DNA of 64,000 nt from Prostheceraeus crozeri (Eukaryota; Platyhelminthes; Polycladida; Euryleptidae): the NCBI GenBank assembly GCA_907163375.1, contig CAJQUW010003048.1, forward strand, positions 32,647-96,646, in the 5' to 3' direction. This document shows positions 42,480 to 55,003 of the stretch, piece after piece; positions within the stretch are counted from its first letter, which is position 1; the number at the start of each line of letters is the position of its first letter. A program made the position numbers and the translations under genes. The notes under the pieces are model-generated. The model was not told the origin of the DNA. It saw only the letters and a program-made list of their open reading frames with translations, and ran no database searches.

Positions 42480-44901
42480 ACTAAATTCATGTTTTATTAC
42501 TAAATGACTAAATTCATTCTCCTATTTCCCTCAGCGCTAACATTCTCAATTTGTGCTTAAAACTGAATATCTTTTTGCCTTGTCTATCCCGATGCTACAT
42601 GCAAGTGAGCCGACTTTGACAAGATCAAGCCACTGCTAATCGCACATCCCAGGTTTCCACCACATTAACATGCATTTATGCTTTATAATAACATATCAAC
42701 TATCCTACTCACGCTCTGGGCTAATAAGACTTTTTCCGGGTTTTTTGAACACCTAACTCTGATATGCGCTCACAAACTTTATTCTGCTTTTCATCTTAGT
42801 CAAATGTAGATTCGATGAAATCTCTAGAGAATGAACTATTTAAGTAGGATGTAGATTCTCGTATTACACATATCTTACACACAAGGTAGCCTGCATTTAT
42901 TATTCATCAGGGAAATATAGAATGGTGCGAATACGGTAGTCTCAAATCAAGCAATTCATTGTCGCACTTAAAAATAAACCTGAACCACTCATAGGTGAAA
43001 TGAGATGGCTCCTATTGAAAGTCTATCTCTTTTGTGATTATTCTTGAAACTCAACAATTGTGACACTCCACATAATCAAACTGATCTACTTGTCATGCCA
43101 TGAATTCTTGATATATTAAACGCTGGCCGACCGGTTCCTGCTCACGGTAGGCTATATTAAAGCTCGCATTTGAAGTTCATAAAGCAATGAAGCATGGTTA
43201 GACATCAAAAGTGCTCTAAATTAAAAGTATGGCAGTTAATAGCGTCCTTACGGTCATTAATGACTTGTCGCATTTCCAAATAGCAATAATGTTCATTTCA
43301 CACGTCGAAAATATCGGCACTTCTTGATAGATCGGAACCACCGATCTCTGGCAGTCTAGTCCAACGTACTGCCAAGTAGCAACTGACCTATCTACGAGCG
43401 ACTATAAAACCGAAGTCCTCAAATGAAGAATCCCCGGAACAGAGCCAAGTGCTTTCATTCTCCGACAAAAACGCTGTATTAAACGTCAAGTTTATAATTT
43501 ATGAAGATACCAGTGATGAAAGGCAAGGGATCTCAGTCCACACCAGCAACAAAGACTGCTAATGACATTCTTAAGCGTCCGATCTGCGATGTTAATTCAA
43601 AGATGACAACATAGAGAAACTATATTAGTCATAATAGAAACGCAGTATTAATTACATATCCAATGTGATAGCAGATTTGATTCCATTTAATGAATGTTTT
43701 ATATACATATGAGCTGCGCATTTTTCACTGTTGGAGAAATTGCGAAGGAATTAATTGTCAAAATTGCAATATAAAAGGAAAAATAATATTTAGAAATCCT
43801 TTGAGTTACTGCCTTTTACGCTAGTTTGGAGAGGTAATGTGTTTAGTTAGCTTTGAAGAAAGTGACTTTTACTGCAAGGGAGAGGACTTATGAAAAGGAA
43901 CATCTTCTTTTTTTACCCATTTCATGTCAAAAATGCTTGATGCAGAAGGAGTAATCAATTACAATAATTATTAATTAATAAAAATAATTAATTTGCAACT
44001 TAATAGCTCCACCAATCAGATAAAAGCAAAGCGTTGTCGTTTATTGAATGTACTGTCATAAGGTAAAAGCATTTTAGCTACAAACAATTTTGCTAAGCTT
44101 ACGCACTTGAAAACTCAGCCAGGAAACAGAATCATTTCAAATGTTCAAGTGAATGAGACTTTAATTACAATGCTAAATAACGTTTCCTTGGCAATCAACA
44201 TAATTTCCTTCTAAGTTAAACGTTTCAATATTCTTAGCGGAAAATGTCATATTTGGTATCTAATAAACTTCATAGGATCTCTAGCATCGCATAGATACCA
44301 TACCTGTTAACGTATGCAAGACCGAATGAGGTTGCTTTTTTTTGATAAATTTGGTGTGTGATTTTATAGAAATGATGATTAAAGTTATTCATTTGTTTCG
44401 CAAATATTCTTTCTTGTAATCCTCAAAAACATTTCAAAAACAAAGTTTATATTTAGAAATATGTTGCCAAACTAACGCAACAGCTGACATCTATGTGTTG
44501 CACTACCAGCTGTGAATATCACTGTAACTGGCTCTCACTGAAGAACTGTGGAAGATTGATTACCGCAATAATTTCATGCTTACCTGGACAACGACTGTGA
44601 TTGACATTGGATTATCGCGCATTAAGACAATCAACATATCAAATTTGATATTCCGACAGCATTACTTATTGATGTGGGTGAAAGTTATAGAAATGCGAGG
44701 TGCGTGAGAAACCCACTGATTGCGGGTGTCATCAGCAAAATGCGGGTGACTTGACAGTCATGAGAGACAAACAGTATGTGAACACAGAAATGATTTCCAA
44801 AACTTAATTTTTAAATAATTGATTACAATATTTTAGACCTCAATAACACAATCTCTATAAAAAATGAAAGCTTTGCTTTCAACATTTTCACTATATGCGA
44901 C
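42480..44901. other. 2.4 kb without recognisable gene
   Basis: AT-rich. Immediately right of the foldback end, ATGACTAAATTCAT is repeated directly within 35 bp. No protein or RNA gene identified. Confidence 0.5.
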
Positions 44902-45180
44902 CATAGAGTAAGTGTATTAGGTAGAGTGGCAACTCAGCATTTATTAAATCCTCAATGTGTATACAGTTTCGATTTCATTGAATGGATTTGAGTTGGAGCC
45001 CACCCAGTGGAAAAATTGGTTTCGGCGCAATATCATCCATCTGATGTTGGCCCGACAAACAAAGTGGCCCAGAGCATTTGTATCGACCCAACGTCAGTTG
45101 CCAACACTCACCCAATACGCGCCCAATACACGCCAACGCTCACCCGACACCGATCAAAATTTTGTTTTATATACTGCTGT
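44902..45180 (-). mobile_element. fragment of CATAGAGTA-family element
   Basis: Starts CATAGAGTAAGTGTATTAGG and continues GTAGAGTGGCAACTC, then TGTGTATACAGTTTCGATTT, the second end type of the family (compare 53614 inverted and 45210). The interior diverges after about 100 bp into a TTGGCCC/GCCCAA-rich stretch partly shared with 51890-51950. Confidence 0.6.
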
Positions 45181-45209
45181 TTAATTCGTCAGTAGTATAC
45201 TTGTGTGCC

Positions 45210-45850
45210 CATAGAGTAACTATGTTAGGTTGAGTGGCAACTCCGCATACACTTTCGATTTTATTAAATGAACTCAAGGGAGATACAATCGGAATTGTTT
45301 CAAAATGTGAGATATACAAATTTATGCAGTTTTGAAGAAATTACAACGGAAATCACTGATCATGATAGGGGAGCAGAATAAAAAGATATTATTTTACTGA
45401 TTGTCCGTGTCATGACAGCCTCGGAGAGGTGTTATTTGTTCAATTGGCAACTCGATAACCTGCTATTGCTTTCATGAATTAGAAATATGGAATCTCAGGC
45501 AAGAAAGCACAATAAAATGTCGACTTTTTCATGAAAACTTCCATTATAAAACGAATCATGAAATTCCCATGATAATCAGCTTGATTTCCGCTCAGTTAGG
45601 ATGCTTTAGCAAACATTCATTCCTTTTGATATCCAACTTGTTGCATACTACTTGCATAGAGGAGTCATCTCGGTAGTATATAAATTGGCAAAATTTTGAC
45701 TTTTTTTAGAACTGCTCAAATAATTTTTTGAACTACGGGAATCTTATCTCCACAAGAAGCTAAATCTTTTCATATAAAAATTTTCACTGTATACAGATAC
45801 TTTTTTGAGTCGACACTCTACCTATATACGAGTATATCCCTACTCTTAGT
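45210..45850 (-). mobile_element. non-autonomous CATAGAGTA-family element
   Basis: About 640 bp from CATAGAGTAACTATG on the left to CCCTACTCT on the right. The right part matches the left end of the 4.3-kb element inverted (ACTTTTTTGAGTCGACACTC). No coding capacity. Its right flank is the inverted-duplicated sequence described at 37829. Confidence 0.7.
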
Positions 45851-46203
45851 GTGTACCCTTTGTGTATTATAGCAAAAAGAATATCATTAATTTGATATTA
45901 CCATGGAACCTCTTACTTCTCCTCCTTCCTCCTCTTCCTTGCTTTCTTTTCACCCATGAAACAAGAGCGGAACAACGAGAACAACTGTACTTCACTTCAA
46001 TATTTATTACAGCATATTTCATACAGCACACGAATTACCACAGGCGCCTCTCCACAGTTGCGGTCATTCGCGTAAAGTAGGCCTAAATGGGACCCTTCAC
46101 CTCTGGTTCCTCGACGTTCTCAGCGACTTGCTGAGGAAGTTAAACATGATTCTAACAAATGAGAAACATTTTCAAACACATTTATTTGTTAACATTACCA
46201 ATT
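45370..46203 (-). repeat. right arm of large inverted duplication
   Basis: Reverse complement of 37829-38700 including flank beyond the transposon end, with a few percent divergence by eye. The frame fragment with EPLTSPPS/ILPWNLLLLLLPP on alternative frames is preserved but resembles no known protein. Confidence 0.8.
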
Positions 46204-48204
46204 TCGCAATTTCCTGATAAATCTTATTTTCGACATATCCAATACAATTAGGCCTGCATTAAATGATACAACTCTCAACTTTGTCCTGAGATAGGGCTTG
46301 GAAGAGAAGAAGGTCTAATATTCTATTCTAAAGGCATGGACTCCTAGATATATAACACGTGGACTGTCAGCCAAAATGTCAGGTGTGCATCAGGGGCGAA
46401 TCTCTTGTTCATTATGTTACAAAGCAAATGTTTTTTTTAAATTGACATGAGCATAATAAGTAAAATTTATTTTTCCGCTAATAACGACAAATTCTCTCTA
46501 TCAAGAATATACATTCTCACTTGAGCTGTGCGTTCGGTAAATATTCGAGGAAAGATATAATAGCGCAGGCCCATGCATTCCAAATACTTTTAAGTGTATT
46601 TATTTTGAGATCGCTCTTTTGAAATCAGATATATATGTTTCATTTCTTGAGCCAGATGCCTAGCCATACAATTCTCACAATATTTAAATTTGAGGGTATT
46701 ATGCTCAGAAAAATTACGCGATCTTGGCCCAATGTACAAAATGAAATTGAAAGGTATGAAAAATGTCATTTTCCTGAGATTCTGTTTTGTATGTAAAATG
46801 CATGTGCATGTATGCATTGCATGTCAGCCATTTAATCAGTTATTTAATTTGTCACATAGGGGTTGTCTGTAAATCCCTATCGCACCATTAACATAGTGGT
46901 TTCAAAAGAATAGAAGAAAACTTAAGAACGATTAAATACAACTTCATGTATCAATTCTGCAACTTTCATACAGCATCATATAGACTTTTATCATGTCAGA
47001 AATCACAGTGGACTGGACACATAAGCAATGCCTTTATCATTCATAAAATCCATTGATCGTGAAGCAGCGTCGTCTTTGCAGTTTAATTGTCTGAATGAAC
47101 TTTACCACAGTAGGCCTATATTCGACTATTCGACTTTTTTGCAGTTTATTTCATATATCATTTGTAAAACCTCATTCCCATTGTTCGAATAATTTTGCAT
47201 GTTGTATAGGCAGGAGAATTTAACAAGAAGTGCTGTCAGTCATTTATGTATGATTAAGCTGTTGCATTGCTAGAATACAGAAAGAAAGCTGTTTCTCATT
47301 CACTCGATGCACACAGGTTGTGCGTGACATATTGTGTCCTCTTTGATTCAAGATACAAAGAAGACTAATAACATCACAAGTTCAGATTAAAAACTTTTTG
47401 TCCACTTTTCAACTAGAATCAACTAACTTTTTTCGTCAATTCTCCTGATTTTAATCTGTATGCTCTAAAGAACATTTCGCACGAGTCACATTTTTGGATA
47501 TTCAAAACATACAAGTGTCCGTCACATAATGATTAGGAGTCCATGTCTAAAGGTCTCAATTTGTATTTGCCTTGTTTATTGAGTCTTAAGATATCTACTG
47601 ATTTTCTTTACCGTATTATTTCTTCATTTATGATTGTATGCGTTATATAGACAACTATCGTTTATTGAATAGAGATCTATAATAATAATAAAATAATATA
47701 ATTATAAGAATAAATTGCTTAATACTATTATCATTATTTGTTTTTGTAATTTGAATCTAATGCAGGAATTAGAGTAAATAGATTTCTGACGGTTCATTTC
47801 AATATTTTGCGTCGTTCGCAGTGTCTTGAGCCAGTTCGGACATTCTAAATTTTAAAAAAGTTATGATATTTAATATATCAATTTTTGAATGGAATTCTCA
47901 ATTTTTGCCAAATATTTTTATAGTGATAAGTTGAAACTGTCTTTATTATTTTATAGTTTTAATCTATTGTTGTCTATTTCGATCATCATCAGTAGAAAAT
48001 TAAGTATAGACTATAAAACTACACTGCATGCGTTTCTACACCAAAACCTGGATGCAGCGTATGAGACGAAAACATTTCACTTCGATTGATGATTGTGAGA
48101 ACTGCTGAAGTTTCAGAAAACTCAGCATGCAATGAGTTGCTGACTCTCCGAAAGTGCACATTTTGCTTATGAAGGATCTGCAAATATTGCATTTAGAATC
48201 TTGC
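46204..48204. other. 2 kb without recognisable gene
   Basis: AT-rich. GGCATGGACTCCTAG near 46332 and the inverted TAGGAGTCCATG near 47529 are 1.2 kb apart; this may be an eroded inverted pair but is too short to call. Confidence 0.45.
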
Positions 48205-48304
48205 ACATAATGAAGTACAATAAAAGAAAAATCAAGTCATTACATCGTTCGATCGCGCCAACGAGAAAATCTCCTACTTCAAGCAGCTGGTTCGCGCTCG
48301 CCAC

Positions 48305-48429
48305 CCAATGTTGCTACCATTTCTCGAAGCGACAATCATAGCATCATTGCGGCCGGTTTTATGTGTCCAGAAGCAAACTGTATTAACGCTCGCTCTTCCA
48401 TGGCAGTGACTTCAACTCCGTCCTTTCTT
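48305..48429 (+). repeat. 5' copy of PLE direct repeat
   Basis: 125 bp starting CCAATGTTGCTACC, repeated at 50630-50754 with about three differences. It corresponds to the pseudo-LTR created when an upstream 3' end precedes a downstream copy. Confidence 0.85.
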
Positions 48430-48483
48430 TCATTTTAACTGTATATAATGACTTGATTTTTCTTTTATTGTACGCGTTCCGAA

Positions 48484-50663
48484 GTGTTGCCCGAAAAGAA
48501 TCGGCGAAAGGCCTCGCAACTAATGACATTGTTTTTTCTTATCTTTATTACCAATACGATTACGGCCAACAAGTGTTTCAACCGACTAAAGGACATTTCA
48601 CCATCATGCGCCAAAACTTTGAATAAAGTTTTGACGGCGCGTTGCCGCTTGGCAAAATGGCGACTCCAAGAGCAATTCTACGAACGGTGCTTGGACGAAT
48701 CTCTTGTACCTCCTGACGTGCAGCGCAAGGTCGCTTACGGGGCCTCCAAAGCACTGCCAACACTCCGACGACCTCCGAATGGGGATGGAAAGCCAAATTC
48801 GCTTTCTTACTGAACACAAGCACGTTGTCTACCTGCTCGATCTAGTCTCTCTTATTAAATTCTCTAAGCTTAGTACTCAAGCGGTCAACAATTGCCGCAA
48901 AAAAGTCAGCATTTCTTTGAGTTATAAGTATAAAAATTCCATACCTTGGATTGAAGATAAATCCTATCCTTCTCCTTTGAATAAGCATATAATTAATCTT
49001 TCGTCTCATAATTTAAATAAAATTGAAACCCAGGCTCTAAGTCGTGGCCTAAAATTCAGCATTCCGTCTAAGCCTCACCAACCGAGTGTGGATGCCGAAT
49101 TTGAAAGTTATTTTCACCAACTCCAGTCCACCAGTGCAGTAGAAGAGCATCTTCCAAAACAAAAAGCTGAGTTAGTTTCTACTGCTAAGAATTTTTCTAA
49201 AAGACACTTCACTAAAAGTCCTATAGATAAAAATCAGATGAACGCCCTAAAATCACTAAAGCAAAATAAGGATCTTGTCATCGCTAGTCCCGACAAAGGA
49301 AATGCAGTCGTCTTAATGAACAAGTCCGACTATGTTGAGAAGATGCAAGACATTTTGAATGATTCTAATAAATTCGAAGTTGATAATTTCGGGATCGACC
49401 TGACACCTAAAATCGAAAAACAAATTAACGAAGCCATTTCAGAACTAACTAGGAATCAAATAATCACTAATGCGGAGTCCAACATATTGAAAAGTCGTGG
49501 CACCGTCATACCTCGGATGTATGGGCTCCCTAAGCTTCATAAAGAAGGGATACCGTTACGACCTATTCTTAGTATGGTTAAATCGCCATATCACAAATTA
49601 GCTAGGTGGCTCGTTGATATCCTCGCGCCCTTTCGTGAAGCAGTATGCAATCATACTCTAAAAGATTCGTTTGATTTTATCAATCGCATTCGCTCTATAG
49701 ATTTAAGTGGCAAAATATTTTGTTCGTTTGATGTCACATCACTCTTTACCAACGTGCCTCTGGTGGAAACCGTTGAATTCATAGAAGTTATTAAACACAC
49801 ATGTAACATTGACATTAGACTAGATATTAAAAAGCTGAAGTCCCTCATTCTTTTGTGCTGTAGTAAAATCCAATTCAAATTCAACAACAAATTATATTTT
49901 CAAAAAGATGGCGTCGCCATGGGTAGCCCTCTCGGTCCCTGCTTAGCTGACATTTTATGGGTAATGCTGAAAATCATCTTTTCAAAATTAGTCAGTGCTA
50001 TAGCCCGATGCACTATTTTCGCTACGTAGATGACACCTTTGTTGTCTTTAATGATGAAAATCACATCACTAAATTCGCCTCCATGATAGATAGCGTTCAT
50101 CCTAATCTTCATTTTACTAAAGAATCGGCTGAGGCCGGAAAACTTCCCTTTCTGGATGTGTTAGTCATAAAAAACAACGACAATTCTTTATCGACCTGTA
50201 TTCATAGAAAAACGACGTGGACAGGTCTTTACCTTCATTTCTTTAGCTTTGTTCCTACTTCTTACAAAAGAAATTTAGTAAAAATCTTTTTGATCGTGCG
50301 AGACGGATCTGCAGCTCCGAGAATCTCAATGCTGAAATAAAGTTTCTCTTTGAAACTTTACGCGATAATGGCTATCCATCTTCATTCATCGAAAAGTACA
50401 GCCTGCAAAGGCAAAGAGAAGCTGTTACTGGACCTCAAAAGAAGCCAGCTTACCTGATGGTTCCGTATTTGGGAGAACAGTTCTCAAGCGAAGTGAGAAT
50501 GAGAGTCCGTGCTGCAACCGCTCTGGCGTTCTATGCCATCGAGCCGAAGATCGTCTTCTCCACCACCAAGATTCCAGCTCGCCCACTCAAGGATCCGCTG
50601 CCGCCGACCTGTGCCTCCGACATCGTTTACCAATGTTGCTACCATTTCTCGAAGCGACAATGA
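48484..50663 (+). pseudogene. Penelope-like reverse transcriptase, broken
   Basis: The N-terminal part (to 48813) has the family-like segment ARCRLAKWRLQEQFYERCLD. The main part (48704-50029) has IASPDKGNAVVLMNKSDY, MYGLPKLHKEGIPLRPI, motif A FDVTSLFTNVPL and motif B GVAMGSPLGPCLADI. Motif C YFRYVDDTFVVF is in another frame. The C-terminal region with PYLGEQFSS and the KD-L-P segment runs to SDIVYQ, where ordinary Penelope elements continue into GIY-YIG; here the 125-bp repeat begins instead. There are about three to four breaks in frame. Old and inactive. Confidence 0.82.
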
Positions 50664-50754
50664 TAGCATCATTGCGGCCGGTTTTATGTGTCCAGAAGCA
50701 AACTGTATTAACGCTCGCTCTTCCGTGACAGTGACTTCAACTCTGTCCTTTCTT
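50630..50754 (+). repeat. 3' copy of PLE direct repeat
   Basis: Second 125-bp repeat; its right edge coincides with the start of the downstream target duplication, which defines the element's 3' end. Confidence 0.85.
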
Positions 50755-50766
50755 ACATAATGAAGT

Positions 50767-51925
50767 GATGAATTGCGTATCTTTGAGTATGTACCAGAGA
50801 ATTCGATTAATTTGCAGCAGGGAATGGAGCAGAAGACCACAGAGAAGATTGGACAGAATGAATAGCGGATTATACACTTCTACAAGAAAAACCCAACATG
50901 ATTTAAACATTGTTGCAAATATACTCCTTTATTGATATTTATTTCATACACACAAACATCGAAAAACACTTGTTCGTTGGTACCGGTACCGTAAATTTTG
51001 CAAGATAACTAATACGAAGTATAGTAAGTGGCTATTTTTTTGTTGGTATTAAATACTTAAGTGTAAATAGTCTATGATGTGATACTAACCAATTCTATTC
51101 ATCTGTCATGTAGGAATCTACAAAAGAATAAACGGCATTTTCGCCGAATATATTAATGTCATTGTCAATGGATAAAACTCCGTGGATGTAATAGGTCATT
51201 TGGTCCTTCCACAACTTCATAATTATATGACTTATTATATCAAGAACAAGATTTTCTACTCCATGTTTCCTCAGTCGTAGCCAGCATGCAAAATATTCTT
51301 TTCATGAAATATGTTAGTCGTCTATCAGGCATATTCCTCCATTCTATTTCCATAATCAATGTTATCGTTGATTATGGGAAATGTAAACATGTAAACTTTT
51401 ATAAGATGACAGTCAACTAATGCATATAGGCCCCTACAGAAGGCACAATAGGCTTCGATTTTACAGTTATTGGAAAACTTAGTTATATGACACATATGCA
51501 GTCAATGACTTACCTATTGCTTATTCACAAAATTGGACTTCGGTGAATTGAACAAAATTGGAAGGGAGAAGATTGCACACAAACAGTCACAATGAATGGT
51601 AGAGAAAGTGAAGAGAAAATGATCCAAGTTTGCATGCGAAATTGACGTCATCTCAGTGGTGATGCATGGGAAAGTTCTCAGTGTTTAGGGAATGATGATG
51701 GGAGAAGCGAGAGGCGAACTTTGGGTGGCGAGAGAAGTTTCCCTTGTTCATCACTTTCCACGTTTCCGCCTGCACGATCGGCACTTGAAAGGGAAGTTTC
51801 ATAACTGTCGCAAATGTATCGGGAGCACCAAGTTACGCCGACATGAGAGACAAATGATCACACGCTGTCATCTCCCGACAACTGCCCAACAGCTTTCTGT
51901 CGGGCAGATATTGGCCCAGCATCAT
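50767..51925. other. 1.2 kb without recognisable gene
   Basis: AT-rich with anonymous short frames; a short palindrome GGTACCGGTACC lies at 50979-50990. Confidence 0.5.
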
Positions 51926-51929
51926 ATTA

Positions 51930-52684
51930 TCAAAATTTTTCCACTGGGACAGTACCACATGTGAGATATGCAAATTTTTGCACTTCTGGAGAAATGTACA
52001 CGAATTTGACATGATAGAAAGAAGAAAGAAAAGTAATTTACAAATCCTCCATGTCATGACAACTTTGAAGAGGTAATATAGTTTGCTAAAGTAGCAACAT
52101 ATATTAGCAATTCGATGGTCACTATTACTTCATAGCTCAGCCTTATACTACAACAGGATTATTTTAATAGGATACTATAACAGGAACAAAGTGCGACTGA
52201 AAGAGAAAAACATTATATTCAAAGAAAATGATCATAATTAACTTAAAAGATGTAAATCGGTTCACATTACTATTCAGATTCAAGAAATGATGCCTTGTAA
52301 GTCAAAAAATCATGCCGCTGAAATTTGAATTAAAAATATGATATCTCAGCCAAGAAGCACAATAAGATCTCAACTTTTCCTTGAAGACTTGTAAGGACTT
52401 GCATTATAATGCAGTTCATGAAATTTCCTTGATCATCAGCTTGATTGAGATGCCTGTTAGTAAATATTCAATCCTTTTAATATCCAACTTATTTCATACT
52501 ACTTATAAAGTGGCTTTATGTCGGTAGTATATAAATACAGAAATACTTTGCAAAAATTTAGCATTTTAAATACTGCTCAAATAATTTTTTGGACCACAGG
52601 AGCGTAATCTCCGCAAAAAATTGAATGTTTTCATATACAAAGTTTCACTGTATATAAATACTTTTTTGAGTCGACACTCTACCT
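51930..52684 (-). mobile_element. CATAGAGTA-family element, truncated
   Basis: Shares with relatives CACATGTGAGATATGCAAAT, TCCATGTCATGACAACTTTG and ACTTTTTTGAGTCGACACTC. It stops in the terminal repeat at CTACCT (52684) so the outer 20-odd bases of that end are missing. It is the closest relative of the nested copy at 16.9-20.5 kb and shows what that copy looked like before the two insertions. Confidence 0.65.
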
Positions 52685-52804
52685 CGGGTGGGCGGAAATT
52701 AATACCTTTCTTGAAATGTCTCTAATTCGTTAAGTGCTGTTCAGATTCGCACTATATTCAAGCCTCATGTGCATCAAGCCTATATTCTTCTATGTATGCG
52801 ACCA

Positions 52805-53614
52805 TAGAGTAGGGATATATGGGTAGAGTGTAGACTCAAAAAAGTATCTGTATACAGTGACTCAGGTTTTTGCGGAGATTACGTTCCCGTAGTTCAAAAA
52901 ATTATTTGAGCAGTTTAAAAAATTTCAAAATTCTGCAAATTGATATACTACCGACATGACGCTCCGTTATGAGTAGCATGAAACAAGTTGGATATCAAAA
53001 GGAATGAATATTTGCCAATAAGCATCCCAACTAAGCGGAAATAAAGCTAATTTGCAAGGGAATTTCATGAGCCGCAATATAATGGAAGTCTTTATGAAAA
53101 AGGCGAGATCTAACTTTGCTTTCTTATCTGAAATGTCAAGTTTTTAATTCAATTTTCACCGGCATGATTTCATGATTCACTAAATTCATGCTTCATTTCT
53201 TGAATATGAATAGTGATGTGGACCCATCTACATCTTTCAAAGTTAATTTTGATTATGTTATTTTGCTGTGTCATTGGGAGGTTGTCTGTCATATGATCAC
53301 GCTTAAGAAAACACTTGAGGTTGAGCATGAAAATAATAGCAATCTATCCAATTGATTACCTAGCAAACATTAAATGTCCAAGGCTGTCATGTCACTGAGA
53401 ATCTGTAAAATACCATCATTCCTTCTGCATTACGATCATGATCATTCAATTCCGTGGTAATTTCTTCAAACTGCAAAAATTTGCATATCTGACATTTGGT
53501 AGCAATACCCCCATTGTATTCACCTCGAGTTCATTGAATAAAATCGAAAGTGTATACACATTGGGGATTTAATAAATGCGGGGTTACCACTCAACCTAAT
53601 ATACTTACTCTATG
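52805..53614 (+). mobile_element. complete non-autonomous CATAGAGTA-family element
   Basis: 810 bp. The left end CATAGAGTAGGGATATA matches the 4.3-kb element; the right end inverted is CATAGAGTAAGTATATTAGG. The octamer TATGCGAC directly flanks both ends (52797-52804 and 53615-53622), a possible 8-bp target duplication. Caution: the copy at 44902 is also preceded by TATGCGAC, so the octamer might belong to the repeat. No coding capacity. Confidence 0.75.
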
Positions 53615-53622
53615 TATGCGAC

Positions 53623-54280
53623 CATTATTTTTAGTTGACACTACATCCATACTCTATGAATGATATAAAAGATGATGTGTGGTTTTCACTGTTCTTTTGT
53701 TTCTTTCAAATGGATTTCAAATAATTTGAAATCGTATTTCGGCTTCAGAAGTTATTTTTAGTTTAACATACTTAATAGACCTGGAGACCACTAATCCTGA
53801 ATACAATAGTGACTTTGTCGTGTCAAATCAAATTCTGTCATGTAATGCTTAAATTATGATCTTCCTAATTAATATCTTCTTTTGAATGTAGACTTTTGCT
53901 GATCATGAGGTTTTCTATCACTATGTATGTTGTACATACTAACTGAAATTATGAAAATGCTTGATTAATATGAGTAGACTTCTTAAACAGCCTTTAAAAA
54001 TGAGAGAATGGATCTACAAGAGTTTTAGTGAATACTTTAAAAGAAATCATACCTATTTCATGAGACGGTTGCAGCTATCCTCCATGTGCTTTCTTGTGCC
54101 ATCTTTTTGGATTAAGCAACATAAGAACTGAATCTTCTTCCTTTGTGGTGAGCGTCCTGGTCAGAAATGTGTCTTTTACTTTCGCGACACAGAAGACAAA
54201 GTTTCAGAAACTTGATGAAACAATCTCCATCCAATTACAATACGTCGATGAAAAAAGGACACATGCACTGACTGGAACCT
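53623..54280. other. no recognisable gene
   Basis: AT-rich spacer; open frame near 54094 is anonymous. Confidence 0.45.
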
Positions 54281-54284
54281 CAAA

Positions 54285-54870
54285 TAATGCGATGACTTCG
54301 CTGACTTCCGAGGATATCTGATTCTGTGACATTTAATCTACAATTAAAGGCGCAGAATATTCTAAAAGACATCTGACACGACTTCATCTTTGCTGGAAAA
54401 AGGCCGCAGATTTCTGTGGACATGTAGTCTGGAAGACGCCTTCCGCGAAATGCTGGCAGCATGAGGTTTCCAAAAAAGAAAAGTTTCCAGTCGAACACAC
54501 TTTGAACTGAATTGAGAACAAAAGAACAAAAGCGCTCTCTGTGTATCCGTACTATTTGCATAACTGGTCTGTCCTTGTCTGGCTCCTTCATGTCATCATG
54601 TCATCCGCATATTTCACCAAACAGTCTTCAGAGGAGAATTGTAGATTCGACACAATGCATTTGAGCAAATGAGGACTGACTAATCATCCTTGCAGTATTC
54701 CGCCGAGTACCTTGAACAATTTTCAGAAGCATTTTGACCATCGTTCCTTTTCTAACGATTTGAGAAGCAAATCACTCTACTCGAAGCAAGATGCATGCGC
54801 TTCAACTCCAGGGCTAAAAGTGCATTTCTGCTGTAATGACTGAATCGAAAAAGGGCACATGCTGCGAAGC
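54285..54870 (-). pseudogene. decayed LINE reverse-transcriptase fragment
   Basis: On the minus strand a frame reads KVLGGILQG, then after a stop LVSPHLLKCIV and, about 12 residues on, LVKYADDMM. This is the order of the non-LTR reverse transcriptase motifs (PQG..SP..F..Y....YADD). Both sides carry further stops and frame changes. The family (CR1, Jockey or related) is unresolved and no ends were found. Confidence 0.52.
54524..54578 (+). repeat. left arm of perfect 55-bp inverted repeat
   Basis: Exactly the reverse complement of 54949-55003, 370 bp apart. It lies within the LINE fragment and so appears to be the source arm. Confidence 0.92.
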
Positions 54871-54948
54871 CATGCTGTCGGCAAGCAAATTGTTTTCCAT
54901 TACTTGCATTATAATATCATGGTTGTAACGGCGAAGCATCGACGGCAC

Positions 54949-55003
54949 ACAAGGACAGACCAGTTATGCAAATAGTACGGATACACAGAGAGCGCTTTTG
55001 TTC
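54949..55003 (+). repeat. right arm of perfect 55-bp inverted repeat
   Basis: Exact inverted copy of 54524-54578. The 34-bp array starts at its last base, so a templated inverted duplication seems to mark the array border. Confidence 0.92.

Larger units (their letters stand above)
48217..50754 (+). mobile_element. canonical-type Penelope-like element lacking its nuclease
   Basis: A 2.54-kb insertion with a 12-bp target duplication ACATAATGAAGT (48205-48216 and 50755-50766). Direct 125-bp terminal-type repeats lie at 48305-48429 and 50630-50754, the second ending exactly at the target duplication. The first 90 bp at the 5' side include a 28-base segment inverted relative to 48446-48473, so the 5' end carries an inverted piece, as Penelope elements often do. 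The reverse transcriptase is present but broken; the C-terminal GIY-YIG domain is absent. Confidence 0.82.

Noticed and set aside
45862-46080. Leucine-rich ORF resembling a signal peptide, conserved in both inverted arms
   Set aside because: Its conservation follows from the duplication itself; the sequence reflects a CT-rich stretch and shows no domain.
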